From Vandiemenella viatica (lineage: Eukaryota > Arthropoda > Insecta > Orthoptera > Morabidae): DNA of 64,000 nt. The stretch spans positions 223,198,739-223,262,738 of the forward strand of contig CM061919.1 of assembly GCA_031002005.1 (NCBI GenBank), in the 5' to 3' direction. The translations under genes were made by a program, and so were the position numbers. Under the pieces are notes generated by a model. The model had not been told where the DNA came from, searched no databases, and saw nothing but the letters and a program-made list of their open reading frames with translations. Every line of letters begins with the position of its first letter. Position 1 is the first letter of the stretch. Below are positions 32,658 through 42,832 of this stretch, in pieces.

Positions 32658-33529
32658 AATAATGAATAAAAATAATACAAAAAAATCATGTTACTACTTA
32701 CCTGCAATTAACATGTTTCATCAAAACTGAAACATGCAGATGATACGCCGATATTATACGAACTGTAAAACGTTTACTGTATGATGCAGCCTACCAACTG
32801 ACACTGTAGCGGCAGAGATATGCCTGGACGACCGACGAGATCGATCCACAGATTAATTTACTGTCCCTAAACCGTCTCCCGCAATAACAATATCTACCTC
32901 ATGCTGTAAAAAATTCGGAATTTTTGTTCGTAGTCCCCGATTCGCCTAGAAAACCAAATAAAGTTCAATAATTCAATCTTCGCGATGTGACAGCTGGCAC
33001 CGACTCCAAAGATAACTAATTAATGTAAAATTTTCAATAACAGTAATGCAAAATATTGTCCACTTAGATTTACTTTTTTCTAATCAAGGTACAAAGTTAT
33101 TTTAAATTTTTTAGTGTGCTTTCTTTGAAGGTGGTTTTTATGTTTTTTAAACAATTAATTTATTTTTAAATTTTTAGTGGTATTATAGTTCGCTTTGTAT
33201 TTTCAGTATGCCGTAGCAGTTATCATGTTGCGAACTTCCTGGTAGTTCAGTGGTTAAAGCGCTTGGTTTCAAAAAATTCTGTCTTTATACACCCCAACAA
33301 CTTCCAGAACGAAGTTAATTGGATGCTGTGTTAAGGGATGTCAGTTTACAAACTGGTCCAGGCTGTGTTTCGACCTAATCATAACATCTTTTAAAGCTGC
33401 TGCTCGATAATCGAAATATATAACATCTGGGCAGTAATACATACTACATACACAAATCTGTCTCTGGAATATATCTGTTTGTTCCGCCATCACACAGAAA
33501 ATACAGATTTTTAATTGGTTAATTGGTTT
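32658..33529. other. unassigned insertion sequence
   Basis: AT-rich DNA between two LINE-B pieces. Contains a short palindrome, 'catgtttca...tgaaacatg', near 32712. It is possibly the 5' part of the RTE-like insertion that follows; no protein is seen. Confidence 0.4.
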
Positions 33530-35215
33530 TCACAACGTGAAAGCTTCGGATCCAAGTTGAAATCTGAGGTACATATTGAGACATTAGGACACATTTATTT
33601 TATGTATATCCTGGCATGACTTAAAAATAGCTTAACTGATTTTGACGGGATTTAAAACTGTGTATTTTTGAAAAGAACATTGGCAATTAAAAGGTGTGGG
33701 GGTAAAGGGGAAGAGGGATTGGGCTTTTGTATACCAAATATAGACTGTATTTTCTCATTGATTTATAGTATACGTGTGTAAATTTCTATAGATATCAGAT
33801 AAAAACTGTAGGTATGTATATAAAAAAATAATAATAATTAAGGGGTGTAGAGGCAAAGAATAGTTTGATTTTTGTAAAGCTAATGCGGACAGTATTTTAC
33901 TCTTTGTTTTAAAGTGTACATGTGCAGTGTTCCATCGAAATCTGATAAAAACTGTGGGTATCTATAAAGAACATTGGAAATTAGGAGGGAAGGCGGTAGA
34001 AAGAAGGGAAGAGGGGTTGGGCTTCTGCAACCAAATTTAAACACAGTTGTTCTGCATGTTTTAAAGTATACATGTGCAAATTTCCTTCAGAATCGGATAG
34101 AAACTGTAGCTTTATATAAAGAACATTGACGGTAATTAAAGGGGCAGAAAGGCGGATACCGTTTGCGTTTTTGTGAAAGTAATGTGGACAGTATTTTTCT
34201 TTTTTTCTTTGTTTTAAGGTATACACATGCGAAGTTACACCAAAATCGGATTAAAATGTGGGTTTGTACAAAAATTAAGGGGTGTAAAAGGGGAGCTAGT
34301 GTAGTTTTTGATTTTTTGGTCAGAAATTTTCTCCATAAAAAAATACATATATGCGCCAACTTTCATAAAGATCGGTCAAATGGTGTCGACTGTAGCTTTC
34401 TAAAAAGAAAATTGACAAAAATCAAGGTGGTGGAAACGGGGAGAGGGGTTCAGTTTTTGCAAACCAAAAGTTGACATTATTTTTCTCTTTGTTTTATAGT
34501 AAAGGTGTGTTAAGTTCTATCTAAACCGGATAAAAACTGTGTTTTTGAGATTCTTGGTCAGAAACCTTCGTGAAAAAATACAAATAAGCGCCAACTTTCA
34601 TGTAATCGGTCAAACGGTGTCAACTGTAGCTTTTTATAAAGAATATTGGTAAAAATTAAGGGGGTGGGAGGAGGAGAGGGTTTGGGCTATGGCAGACCAA
34701 ATATTGACAGGATTTTTCTGTTTAAAGTATACATGAGCAAAGTTCAATCAAAATCAGATAAGAAATGTAGGTTTGTATAAAATTAAGGTGTGTAAAGGGG
34801 GAGACGGAGTGGGTTTTTTTTTTCATGAAAAATTACATGTATATGCCAACTTTAATGGAGATCAGTTAAATTGTGTCGACTGTAGCTTTGTATAAACAGA
34901 ACATTGACAAAAATGAAGGGGAGAGGTGTTCAGTTTTTTCAAACCAAAAGTTGACAGTATTTTTCACTATACATGTCCAAAGTTCCATCGAAATCGGATT
35001 AAAAATGTGATTTGTATAAAAATTAAGGGGTGTAAAGGGCTAGAAGGGGTGGTTTCTCAATTAAATTCCTATGGGACCACTTTGGAGGTATACCCTATCC
35101 ACTAAAAAAATTTCAGATAAATAGGTTCAAAATTGGCGAAGATATTGATTGCTGAACATACATCCAATAAAAAGATACCGACAAATTGAGAACCTCCTCC
35201 TTTTTTTTAAGTCGG
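33530..35215 (+). repeat. RTE-like 3' region with iterated degenerate units
   Basis: Two module types alternate about ten times. One has 'gttttaaagtatacatgtgc', 'catcgaaatcggataaaaac', 'aattaaggggtgtaaa'. The other has 'tatgcgccaactttcat', 'gatcggtcaaatggtgtcga', 'ctgtagctt'. The block ends 'gacaaattgagaacctcctc' plus 'aagtcggttaga', an ending I associate with RTE-type insect LINEs. No RT is present. It separates two collinear LINE-B pieces. Confidence 0.7.
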
Positions 35216-35217
35216 TT

Positions 35218-35896
35218 AGAAAGCGAAAGGCAATGCGTATAACTAAAAAAATAATCTGTTTGTTCATAAATACAAAGTAAATAGTTCAGTTATTGATTTG
35301 GGCGAATCCGTGAAGTATTGGGGCTAACGTTAAAAAGCAACATAAAATGGAACTTGCACATTAATTCGCTTGTAGGTAGAACTAATTCCAGGCTGCGATT
35401 CCTAGGTCGCATTCTGAAAAAATGTAACGCGCGAACAAAGGAGATAGCGTACTAAATACTCGTGCGTCCACTTTTGTATTACTGTTGCACCGTTTGGGAC
35501 CCTTTTCCTAGGTGCCTGATTGACAGTATAGAAAAAGTGCAGAGAACAGCAGCTCAATTCGTGACTGCTTGCCGAAGTTGTTATGAAAGCATCATAGAAC
35601 TGATTCGTAGATTGGGGTGGAGAATTCTGGTAGACAGACGACGTAGGTTTCGTTTGAACTTATTGGTATAAACATGCGTACACAAACTTTCATTTACGAG
35701 TGCGATGAAATACTTCGTCCACCAACCTATTCGGACCGCAATGACAGAAGTGATAAGATTAGCGAAATAAGATGCCGCACTGGTGCTTATATGAATTCTT
35801 TCTACCCTCGTGCTATTCGGGACTGGAATGCACAGAGTAGAGATTAATTTTGGTGCAAAGCATCCTGTGCCACCCACAGTTTTGTGAATTGCAGAG
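35218..35896 (+). pseudogene. LINE-B, second piece (thumb to 3' end)
   Basis: Continues LINE-B where 32657 stops, with about 35 nt of overlap. 35462-35671 reads LLYYCCTVWDPFPRCLIDSI and EKVQRTAAQFVTACRSCYES, then a frame break, and a 3' region with 'tgccacccacagttttgtga'. A further LINE-B starts directly at its 3' end. Confidence 0.8.
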
Positions 35897-36765
35897 AATT
35901 CTTAATTTTTATAAACGATCTAGGCGACAACGTTAAATGCTGGTTGCGATTGATTGCAGACGATGCAGTTATCTATAGGGAAATAAGATGCTCTGACGAT
36001 TGCTTAGAAATTCAGCGCGATTTGTATGCTATTTCCGAATGGTGCCGTAAATGGCAGCTTACACTTAATTGCAAAAAGTGCAAGGCAATGCGAATAAGTA
36101 ACAAAAATAATCAGTTTGCTCACGAGCACAAAGTAAACAATTCATTTGTTGACACGGTTGATTCCCTGAAGTATGTGGGGGTAATAGTACAAAGCAACAT
36201 GAAATGGGATTTGCACATATATTCCGTCGTAGGCAAAGCTTATTCTAAATTACGATTCATAAGTTGTATTCTGATGAATTGTAATGCTCATAGAAAGGAA
36301 ATAGCGTATAAAACACTAGTGCGTCAGCATCTGGATTACTGTTGTGGAGTCTGGGATCCGTATCGCAAGGACCTTATTGACTCAGTGGAGAGGGTACAGA
36401 GGAGAGCCGCTCGATTCGTGACTGGTTGTTACAGCCCTTATGAAAGCGTCACAGAATTGATACATAGATTGGGCTGGGATAGTTTGGAAGACAGACGACG
36501 TCATTTGCGTTTGAATTTATTGGAGAATATGCGAAATTGTAAGACCTACGAGTGTAATGAGATACTTCTTCCACCAAACTATTTGGGTCGCAATGATCGG
36601 AGGGTCAAGATTCGAGAAATAAGATGCCGTACTGATGCTTTTATGATTCCTTCTTTCCTCGTGCTACTCGGGATTGGAATGCGCAGAATTCAGATTGGTG
36701 GTTAGCATCCTCTGCCACCCATAACAATTGTGATTTGCAGATAATGGATGTAGATATATAAACAT
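35884..36765 (+). CDS. LINE-B RT C-terminal ORF, 273 aa, uninterrupted
   Basis: 5'-truncated LINE-B with one open frame to 36705. FLIFINDLGDNVKCW is followed by IADDAVIYREIRCSDD (the FADD position reads IADD), WCRKWQLTLNCKKCKAMRIS, KYVGVIVQSNMKWDLHI, LDYCCGVWDPYRKDLIDSV, and RRAARFVTGCYSPYESVTEL. After the stop come 'tctgccacccataacaattg' and the 'gatgtagatata' tail. The first catalytic RT motif lies in the missing 5' part, so no active enzyme is made. The start is the beginning of the open frame, not a native start. Confidence 0.82.
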
Positions 36766-36846
36766 AGGTTTTTTTGTATGACTTTCGGCCTTTGATACCA
36801 TTTGTTTTTGTACCAACTGTTGTATCAGGCATTAATTATGATTTTG

Positions 36847-36985
36847 TGGACACACAGTGAGGACAGCACAAGACGAACACAACACTTAATTAAAACCACC
36901 GATGCCCGAGGCCGGACTGGAACCGGCGGCTCTTGGAATGCGAGTCCAGCGTACTAACCTTTACACTGCCAGGGCCGGCTATACA
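36847..36985 (-). mobile_element. SINE-2 copy
   Basis: 'aagacgaacacaacacttaa' is followed by a reversed tRNA-like head. On the minus strand this reads GGCAGTGTAAAGGTTAG (A-box arm), 'ctggactcgcattccaag' (anticodon arm) and GGTTCCAGTCCGGCC (B box). The best of the three SINE-2 copies. Confidence 0.75.
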
Positions 36986-36989
36986 TGTA

Positions 36990-38285
36990 GATGTAGAATC
37001 CTACGGGAAGCGGCAGTAGCCGTAGAAACCTTTTCCTTTTACATATTACAGTACACGGTAAACGCTAAGGTATCGAGGAAGGTAATTGAGGTTCTCTCGC
37101 AGGATGGCAGTACTATAGTCGGCGTCATGGAATTAGGCCTGCCAAGGTCACGTAGTCTCCACTGCCTCCCCTGCCCGCACCAACCCTCTGTCCCTTGGTT
37201 GGGCCGGCGACATTGCCACATTAGCTTTTGCCGGTCGTCCATGCGTATCTTTACACGCGGTCGCTTTATTTCCTTAGTTTAAGGCCTATTCGAGTAATGT
37301 TAATGGTGGTGATGTTCAGGAACATAATCATGCAATTAGTGTATTAACAGACAGAAGTAATATTCGCGAACCTGCAGGCCGCCTGGGCATTGGAAACCTA
37401 ATTAAAATCATTGTAGCAGATATTTTAAAGTATTTTTAAAGGAATATTACCAATAACTAATACGAAAAAATAAAAAAATAAAAAATACTTCGCTAAATTA
37501 CAAACACTGACATGGAGGTATTTGTGGCAGTCATTTCTATGTATAATCGATCCCTTACATTTTATAAATTAATTTTCGTTTTGTCTTTGCTTTTGAAGAT
37601 TTCTCGCGAAATTTGTCATGTATGGGCCATTGTGTACAATGACAATAATAATTCTTACAGAAGCTGAAAATATCTTTTCTGTGGAGGACAGGAAATATGT
37701 TTCTCAGTCGTAAACGAACCGACCGACCAGCCGGCACTGCGGCATGCGCTGCGCGCAATCATTCCCGCAAATATAAACTGTGAAACAATCCAAAAGGGGT
37801 TGTCTGAAGAGGCTTTGCCTGCTACCAGAATTAATTTCAGTATTTTCTTAGAAACTTTCTCGCTGGAAGTTTTTACGTAAACAAATAAAACGTAAGTTAG
37901 TCAGCGACAACATTTTACATTACACAGCCGAAACAACTAAGCGCATCGTGTAACATTTTTTTTTTTTTATTCACATGCTTCCCTATTTAATGAATAGAAT
38001 GTATTCGGTATGAGTCTGTTAACTTTCAGGAAGGCGCATAATTTTTTTTTTGAGTTATTACTTATTATTTTTATTGCTTTTTCTGTCGGTTGAAGTGAAA
38101 AAGTATTTTGATTTCTAATTTTCATGGAAACACATTACTATTTTTTTAAAAACAGTCACACAAATATTTGGAATTAAAAAGCACATCACCTTGTCCCGCA
38201 TGTTAAGTATTATGTTTTAGAAATTTTTTCGCACTCATTACTGAAAGTTGATTTTTTTGCTGATTTGCAACACTGTTCGGATACT
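36990..38285. other. unassigned region upstream of Trim9
   Basis: Moderately GC-rich at 37080-37280, AT-rich after that. No SINE or LINE motif recognised, which is unusual for this window, so some may be host promoter-proximal or intronic sequence. The 126-aa ORF at 36902 starts in SINE-2 and has no domain. Confidence 0.4.
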
Positions 38286-39290
38286 CCGTGACCTTCACAG
38301 GACTAATTTCGTGACTGCCACTATAGTAGCGACGCAGCCAGCGTGTAGTCGGTAGCGCGTCGAGACGCCGGATGGCAGCACCGTCGAGGCGCTGGTAGGG
38401 GGAGAGTCAGCGTGGCTGCTGCGGCGGCAGGGCGGGCCGGTCAGTGTGCGAGAGGCGCGCCATGGAGGAGGAGCTGCGCTGCCCCGCGTGCAAGCAGCTC
38501 TTCTGCAACCCGGTGCTGCTGCCGTGCTACCATGCACTGTGCCTCAACTGCGCGGTGCAGCTGCAGCAGCCGGCGGGCGTGGTGGCGGCGGCTGCAGCCG
38601 CGGGCCCCGCCGCCGCCACGGCGTCCACGTCGTCGGCCGCGTCGACGGCGTCCTCGTCGGGCGGCACGGCGGACGCCGACGCCGCCGCTCCCGAGGAGGT
38701 CGACAAGCTGTCCATCCTGAGCGAGACCGACAGCGGCGTCGTGTGCACCAGCAGGCCCAACAGCTACGTGGGCACGCCCAACCTGCTGTCGGCCGGCGGC
38801 GCACCCTGCGTGCTCACGCTCGCCTGCCCGCTCTGCAGAAAACCCGTGTACTTCGACGAGGGCGGCGCGCACAACCTGCCCAAGTACCGCGCGATGCAGG
38901 CGATCGTGGACAAGGTGGTGGAGGCGCGGCAGGTGGTGGCGCGCTGCCAGCTGTGCGAGTCGGACCCCGCGGCGCCGGCCGCGGTGCTGTGCGAGCAGTG
39001 CGAGGTGCTGTACTGCGAGCAGTGCCGAGACGCCTGCCACCCCGCCCGCGGGCCGCTCGCCAGACACACGCTGCTCGAGCCCTCGGCGGGCAGGGCGGCC
39101 CTCAGGGCGCGCCACAGGGCCCGCGACGCGCTCTGCGCAGAGCACGACGACGAGCCCCTCTCCCTGTACTGCCTCGTCTGCAAGGCGGCGGTCTGCGCCA
39201 GCTGCGTCGCCGACTCCAGGCACGCCAGCCACGACGTCCAGCCCATCAACACCATGTGCAAGGCCCAGAAGGTCAGTACACCATCGCACT
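38286..39290. promoter_or_regulatory. CpG-rich island spanning the Trim9 first exon
   Basis: An abrupt change from AT-rich flanks to strongly GC- and CpG-rich sequence, densest from 38400 to 39270. Upstream of the ATG are 'gtagtcggtagcgcgtcgag' and 'ggctgctgcggcggcag'. No TATA box is obvious. Probable 5' UTR and CpG-type promoter region. The transcription start is not fixed, and an upstream non-coding exon joined at a splice acceptor (for example after 'ccactatag' near 38327) is possible. Confidence 0.6.
38462..39271 (+). CDS. Trim9: E3 ubiquitin ligase TRIM9-type, first coding exon (partial)
   Basis: 270 codons from ATG at 38462 to the splice donor AAG|GTCAGT at 39271/39272, phase 0. Residues 1-30 hold a RING start (C7, C10, C22, H24, C27, C30). 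The last RING pair is C122/C125, after an insert of about 90 residues rich in Ala/Ser/Thr that contains SETDSGVVCTSRPNSYVGTP, a TRIM9/67 hallmark as I recall it. B-box 1 uses C162, C165, C177, C180, C185, C188 and nearby histidines. B-box 2 uses C225, H228, C237, C240, C245, C248, H254 and H257. The exon ends INTMCKAQK. Family members continue with a coiled coil, COS box, FN3 and SPRY domain and act in axon guidance and synaptic vesicle release; those exons lie beyond this window. An in-frame start 18 bp upstream is non-ATG. Antisense ORFs here are GC shadows. Confidence 0.93.
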
Positions 39291-39468
39291 TCATTCTGAG
39301 ACGAGTTTCGTTCTGGTGCAGTGGGGTCTCGTCAGATACTACCAATTAGTTACCCCGCGATTCGCTACAAAGTGGGTAGCAGAGGGTGTGTGGTGCGTTG
39401 CACCTATCCTAATGTGTTAAACTTTTATGTATGGGAAAGGATATACAGGATGTGCCAGAAGATTTTGT

Positions 39469-39825
39469 GGGTTTTATCTAACAGGCAATACCGCTCGCTT
39501 CGCGCTGTTAACGTGTCGTCATAGTGACGTCACGTTCACGTACAGTCAATTTTTGTGTGTATTGTGCCCTCGCTACGCTCGGTCACAATAATTTAAAACT
39601 GTACAATATCAACATAAACTGATATCCCGAAGGTGGATCAGATGCAGGCGGCCGCTGGTAAGCGATAACACAAACAGATGTCCAGTGTTTGATGTGTTAT
39701 CGGACGTCTGCGACCGCTTACTAGCGGCCGAATAGTCACAAAAATTGACTGTACGTGAACGTGACGTCACTATGACGACACGTTAACAGCGCGAAGCGAG
39801 CGGTATTGCCTGTTAGATAATACCC
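39469..39825. mobile_element. Mutator-type MITE with 89-bp terminal inverted repeats
   Basis: The left arm 39469-39557 (GGGTTTTATCTAACAGGCAA...) and the right arm 39737-39825 are reverse complements with one mismatch. The 9-bp sequence AGATTTTGT flanks both ends exactly (39460-39468 and 39826-39834). Long inverted repeats plus a 9-bp duplication indicate a Mutator-like non-autonomous element. It lies about 200 bp inside the Trim9 intron and includes CpG-rich 'ccgctcgcttcgcgctg'. Confidence 0.9.
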
Positions 39826-39877
39826 AGATTTTGTTTCGTTCTCCTAAGCCATTCCAGGCAACTGCCCGGATGTTTAC

Positions 39878-40085
39878 GCCTCGTCTACGTCGAGATCATT
39901 AAAGGGGAGAAGTATTGGGGACAAGGAACTAGAAGGAATTCAGTCATGGTATTTTGAAGGAAGCATCCTGGCTCCAGGCATTCGGCTGGAATAATTTCGG
40001 AAAACCGAAATCTGGATGGCCGGACGAGGGTTCAAACCGTGTCCTCCCGAATGCGAGTCCAGAGCGTAACTGTTCACTAGGGTCA
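39878..40085 (-). mobile_element. SINE-1 copy
   Basis: Tail 'tttacgcctcgtctacgtcg', body 'ggaattcagtcatggtattt', reversed B box 'gggttcaaaccgtgtcctcc'. Contains a small duplication of 'ccaggcattcggctgg' in the body. Confidence 0.85.
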
Positions 40086-40404
40086 ACATCTTTCTATGGA
40101 ACTGTAAAAGTCCATCTGTGTTCTGGGATAGCAAAAATTAAGCACACGGTACAGAAGAAGAGTACTTTTATCTTTTTTGTTTCCATCTCCTGTCGGGAGA
40201 GTGGATGTCTACCTCCGTTAATGCTGCCGGGAAACCGCTGCAGAGCTGAAAGATCGCAGTAGCGAGGGAACATATTCTCATGACAGCCAGATATATTCAA
40301 CAATTTTTTTGTTTTTTAACACTTGCAGAGTATGTTTGGTGTGGTGGTTCAGTTGGTTAAGGCGCGTGACAGTCTCTGCTGAGATTTTCATGAATCTTAA
40401 AACT

Positions 40405-40582
40405 GATCTTCTCCATTAGAGGCGGAAGAGGACAGGGGATAAGGAACGGGAAGGAATTCAACCATGGCTCTTTGGGGAAACCATGGAAAACACAAATCTG
40501 GATGCCCGGACGGGGATTCGAACCGCCGTCCTTCCGAAAGCGAGACCAGAACGCCAACCGCTCACCCGCCACTCTCGGTACA
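40405..40582 (-). mobile_element. SINE-1 with internal deletion
   Basis: 'tccattagaggcggaagagg' to 'ccgctcacccgccactctcg' with B box 'gggattcgaaccgccgtcc'. About 35 bp of the body between 'catggctcttt' and 'ggggaaaccatgg' is missing compared with other copies. Just upstream, 'gtggttcagttggttaaggc' at 40342 looks like another tRNA-like A-box arm. Confidence 0.83.
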
Positions 40583-40584
40583 TT

Positions 40585-41115
40585 ATTATATTTTTTTTTT
40601 TTTTTAAATACGAATGTCCGTGGTTCAGATTCTACCATAAACTATTGTTCCCCTTCCCCTGGTACGATTACCAGATTAAGTTAGATGGTTACGATAGAGA
40701 TGCTCTGCGCAGGTGATAGGAAACTGTCACTAAGACTTTGACACCACAGGAAATTATTATTATCCAGCATCTTTGCCGTATGTAATTAAAATATATATTT
40801 CCTTACTAACCAAAAATATCGAATAAACAGCAAGTAAAGTCACTAACAAAAGTAACGTGTGAACTGTGAGGTGAATGACATTTCATATTTCTCTGTGATT
40901 GCATTCAGAAACGTGTAAATGTTTCAGTCCAAAGATCACGAAGTATTCCAAATATTATTAATCATGGCTTGTTAAGGATGATATTCTTGTACGTAACAGT
41001 TTAACCAGTGAGGTGAGAATGTCAGGTGAAAAAAGTATTTGAATTTACTTTATTACTTTCGTAGATTATAAAGTACACCTACGTGAAATAAAGTACAACA
41101 TTCTATAACAGTACA
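40585..41115. other. unassigned intronic spacer
   Basis: AT-rich DNA with a T run at about 40590-40605. No gene recognised. Confidence 0.5.
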
Positions 41116-41117
41116 GG

Positions 41118-41240
41118 TGGAAACCTACCGCTCACCCACCACGCTAGGCGTTATATCCCGTATATCTCTTCCCACGCATAAGATAGGTGCAGTGCATATA
41201 TCGGCACCCATTATGTAGTGAATCGCGGGGTAGTAGTAAT
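41118..41240 (+). mobile_element. SINE mosaic
   Basis: A short reversed head ('ccgctcacccaccacgctag') joins the alternative SINE tail ('atatcccgtatatctcttcc', 'gtagtgaatcgcggggtagt') also seen at 23860-23975. Two SINE pieces in opposite orientation are fused here. Confidence 0.6.
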
Positions 41241-41945
41241 AGAATTTCGTAGTATCTGTTACATGGCGATCAGAAACAGCCCTTTTTACACTTTCGCTGA
41301 TTCGGATTTAGTTATGTTATTTAACAACGTCCTCTTCTAATAATGCGAACTTCACTGTTCCACTGCTGTCATAATGGTGAAAGGATTGAAGCTGTCATCG
41401 ATAATACGAGAAGATGAGGAGTGTTACACCTGTTTTATTTAAATTCCTCGAACATACACATAGCTAGTCTCAGCATCCTCTGCACATGTAACACAAACTA
41501 CCCACGTCACCACTGACGATACCGCACGTCTGAGAATAAGTAATTTACCAAAACAGTAGTTAATAGACTGCGTTTCGTTTATAAACATTTTTAAGGAAAT
41601 CCTGCAGAAGAACGGTTAACAGCCAACTTATACAACAACGCAGCTGTAAGTCCGTATGGATAAACGTCATGCTAAAGGTGCATGTAAATTGTAAAAATTA
41701 TACTGTTCGTGGAGTTTAGACTAGCATTATCACATATACGTGGAATCAATAGGTAATGAAAACGTGCTTCACAATTATTTAAACGGGAATGGGAGCGTAA
41801 ACATTAAAACTTCTGAAGGCGATAACGACACTTTTGTTTGACGCTTTAGAACTGTTTTTTAAAGCATTTAAAATTAGGCGAACATCAAGCAGGTTCGTCA
41901 GATAATTGTGTAATTGTCTTCAAATTTAAATTACGATTTGAATTT
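41241..41945. other. unassigned intronic spacer
   Basis: AT-rich DNA without recognised elements. Confidence 0.5.
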
Positions 41946-41947
41946 AG

Positions 41948-42242
41948 CTGTCCCCGTAGCATAGCGATTAGCGTCGCGGGTTGAGTCTAGCCGCAGGCAT
42001 GTTTTTTTTTTTTTTTTTTTTTTTTTTCCTTACGCCTCGTCGAAGTCGAGGTCATTAGAGGCGGACAAGGAACGGGAAGGAATTCAACCTTGGCCTTTTT
42101 TAAAGGAAGCGTCCCGGCTTTCGCCTGGAGTGATTTGGCGAAACCATGGAAAACCCAAATCTGGATGCCCGGACGGGGATTCGAACCCATGTCCTCCAGA
42201 ATGCGAGGCCAGAGCGTTAACCGTTCACCCACCACGCCCCGT
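41948..42242 (-). mobile_element. SINE-1 inserted next to a tRNA-like head
   Basis: 'gtccccgtagcatagcgatt' and 'cgcgggttgagtctag' (41950-41990) form a plus-oriented tRNA-like head. Then a 25-nt T run and a full minus-oriented SINE-1 (42002-42240) follow. 'ccgcaggcatg' before and 'tcgcagcatgg' after the SINE are a near-match target duplication. Confidence 0.85.
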
Positions 42243-42606
42243 CGCAGCATGGACATGTTGAGCTACGTGACGTGTGCAGGGAATTAACATTTACACACGC
42301 TACCAGTATAATGAATACCTACAGTTACCAACACTACGTACGTGGAAGAATTATTCACATACTTGTGATTCGGAACAAATCATAGCTGCCTGAATGGCTG
42401 TTAAAAATAACCGATTTGAATAGAAAATCCAAGCTGATCCGACATTATAATCCGTGAGAAGAGGGCGATGAATATTCTTGCGCTTACGAAAGAAGCTTAG
42501 ATTATCAATCAGCAATGCTTTTGGAGGTTGGTACTTGGGTTGAAATTCTTCTTGGATTGAGAGACAAGTGACATTCCGTGGAAAAACGTATGGCACGAGG
42601 ATTATT

Positions 42607-42832
42607 TTGTTTTCTTTACGCCTTGTCGCCTTCGAGGTAATATTAGGACAGTGAGCAAGAAGGGAAGGAATTCGGCTATGGCCTTTTGAAGGAGCTACCT
42701 CGGCAATTGCCTGGAATGATTTGAGGAAACAATGGAAATCCCAATCTGGAGGGCCTGACAGGGGTTCAAACTCGCGTCCTCCCGAATACGAGGACAGAGC
42801 TTTAACATTGACCCATCGCGATCGGTGCGAGG
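42607..42832 (-). mobile_element. SINE-1 copy
   Basis: Tail 'ctttacgccttgtcgccttc', body 'ggaaggaattcggctatggc', B box 'ggggttcaaactcgcgtcct', head 'gacccatcgcgatcggtg'. Fairly diverged. Confidence 0.82.

Noticed and set aside
33226..33280. tRNA-like 'ctggtagttcagtggttaaa'
   Set aside because: A-box-like only; no B box or cloverleaf follows.
35884..36705. Host gene encoding a 273-aa protein
   Set aside because: It is the RT/thumb region of a LINE also present at 35218 and 56277.
38441..38445. TCAGT initiator just before the Trim9 ATG
   Set aside because: Only 17 bases from the start codon, which would leave almost no 5' UTR; probably chance.
39370..39415. LINE-B-like scrap after the Trim9 donor ('gtgggtagcagagggtgtgt')
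   Set aside because: Resembles the reversed LINE-B 3' end but is too short to support.
38441..39420. Long ORFs in other frames and antisense over the Trim9 exon (up to 324 aa)
   Set aside because: Arg/Gly/Ala-rich shadows caused by high GC content; only the RING/B-box frame has domain structure and a coherent exon end.
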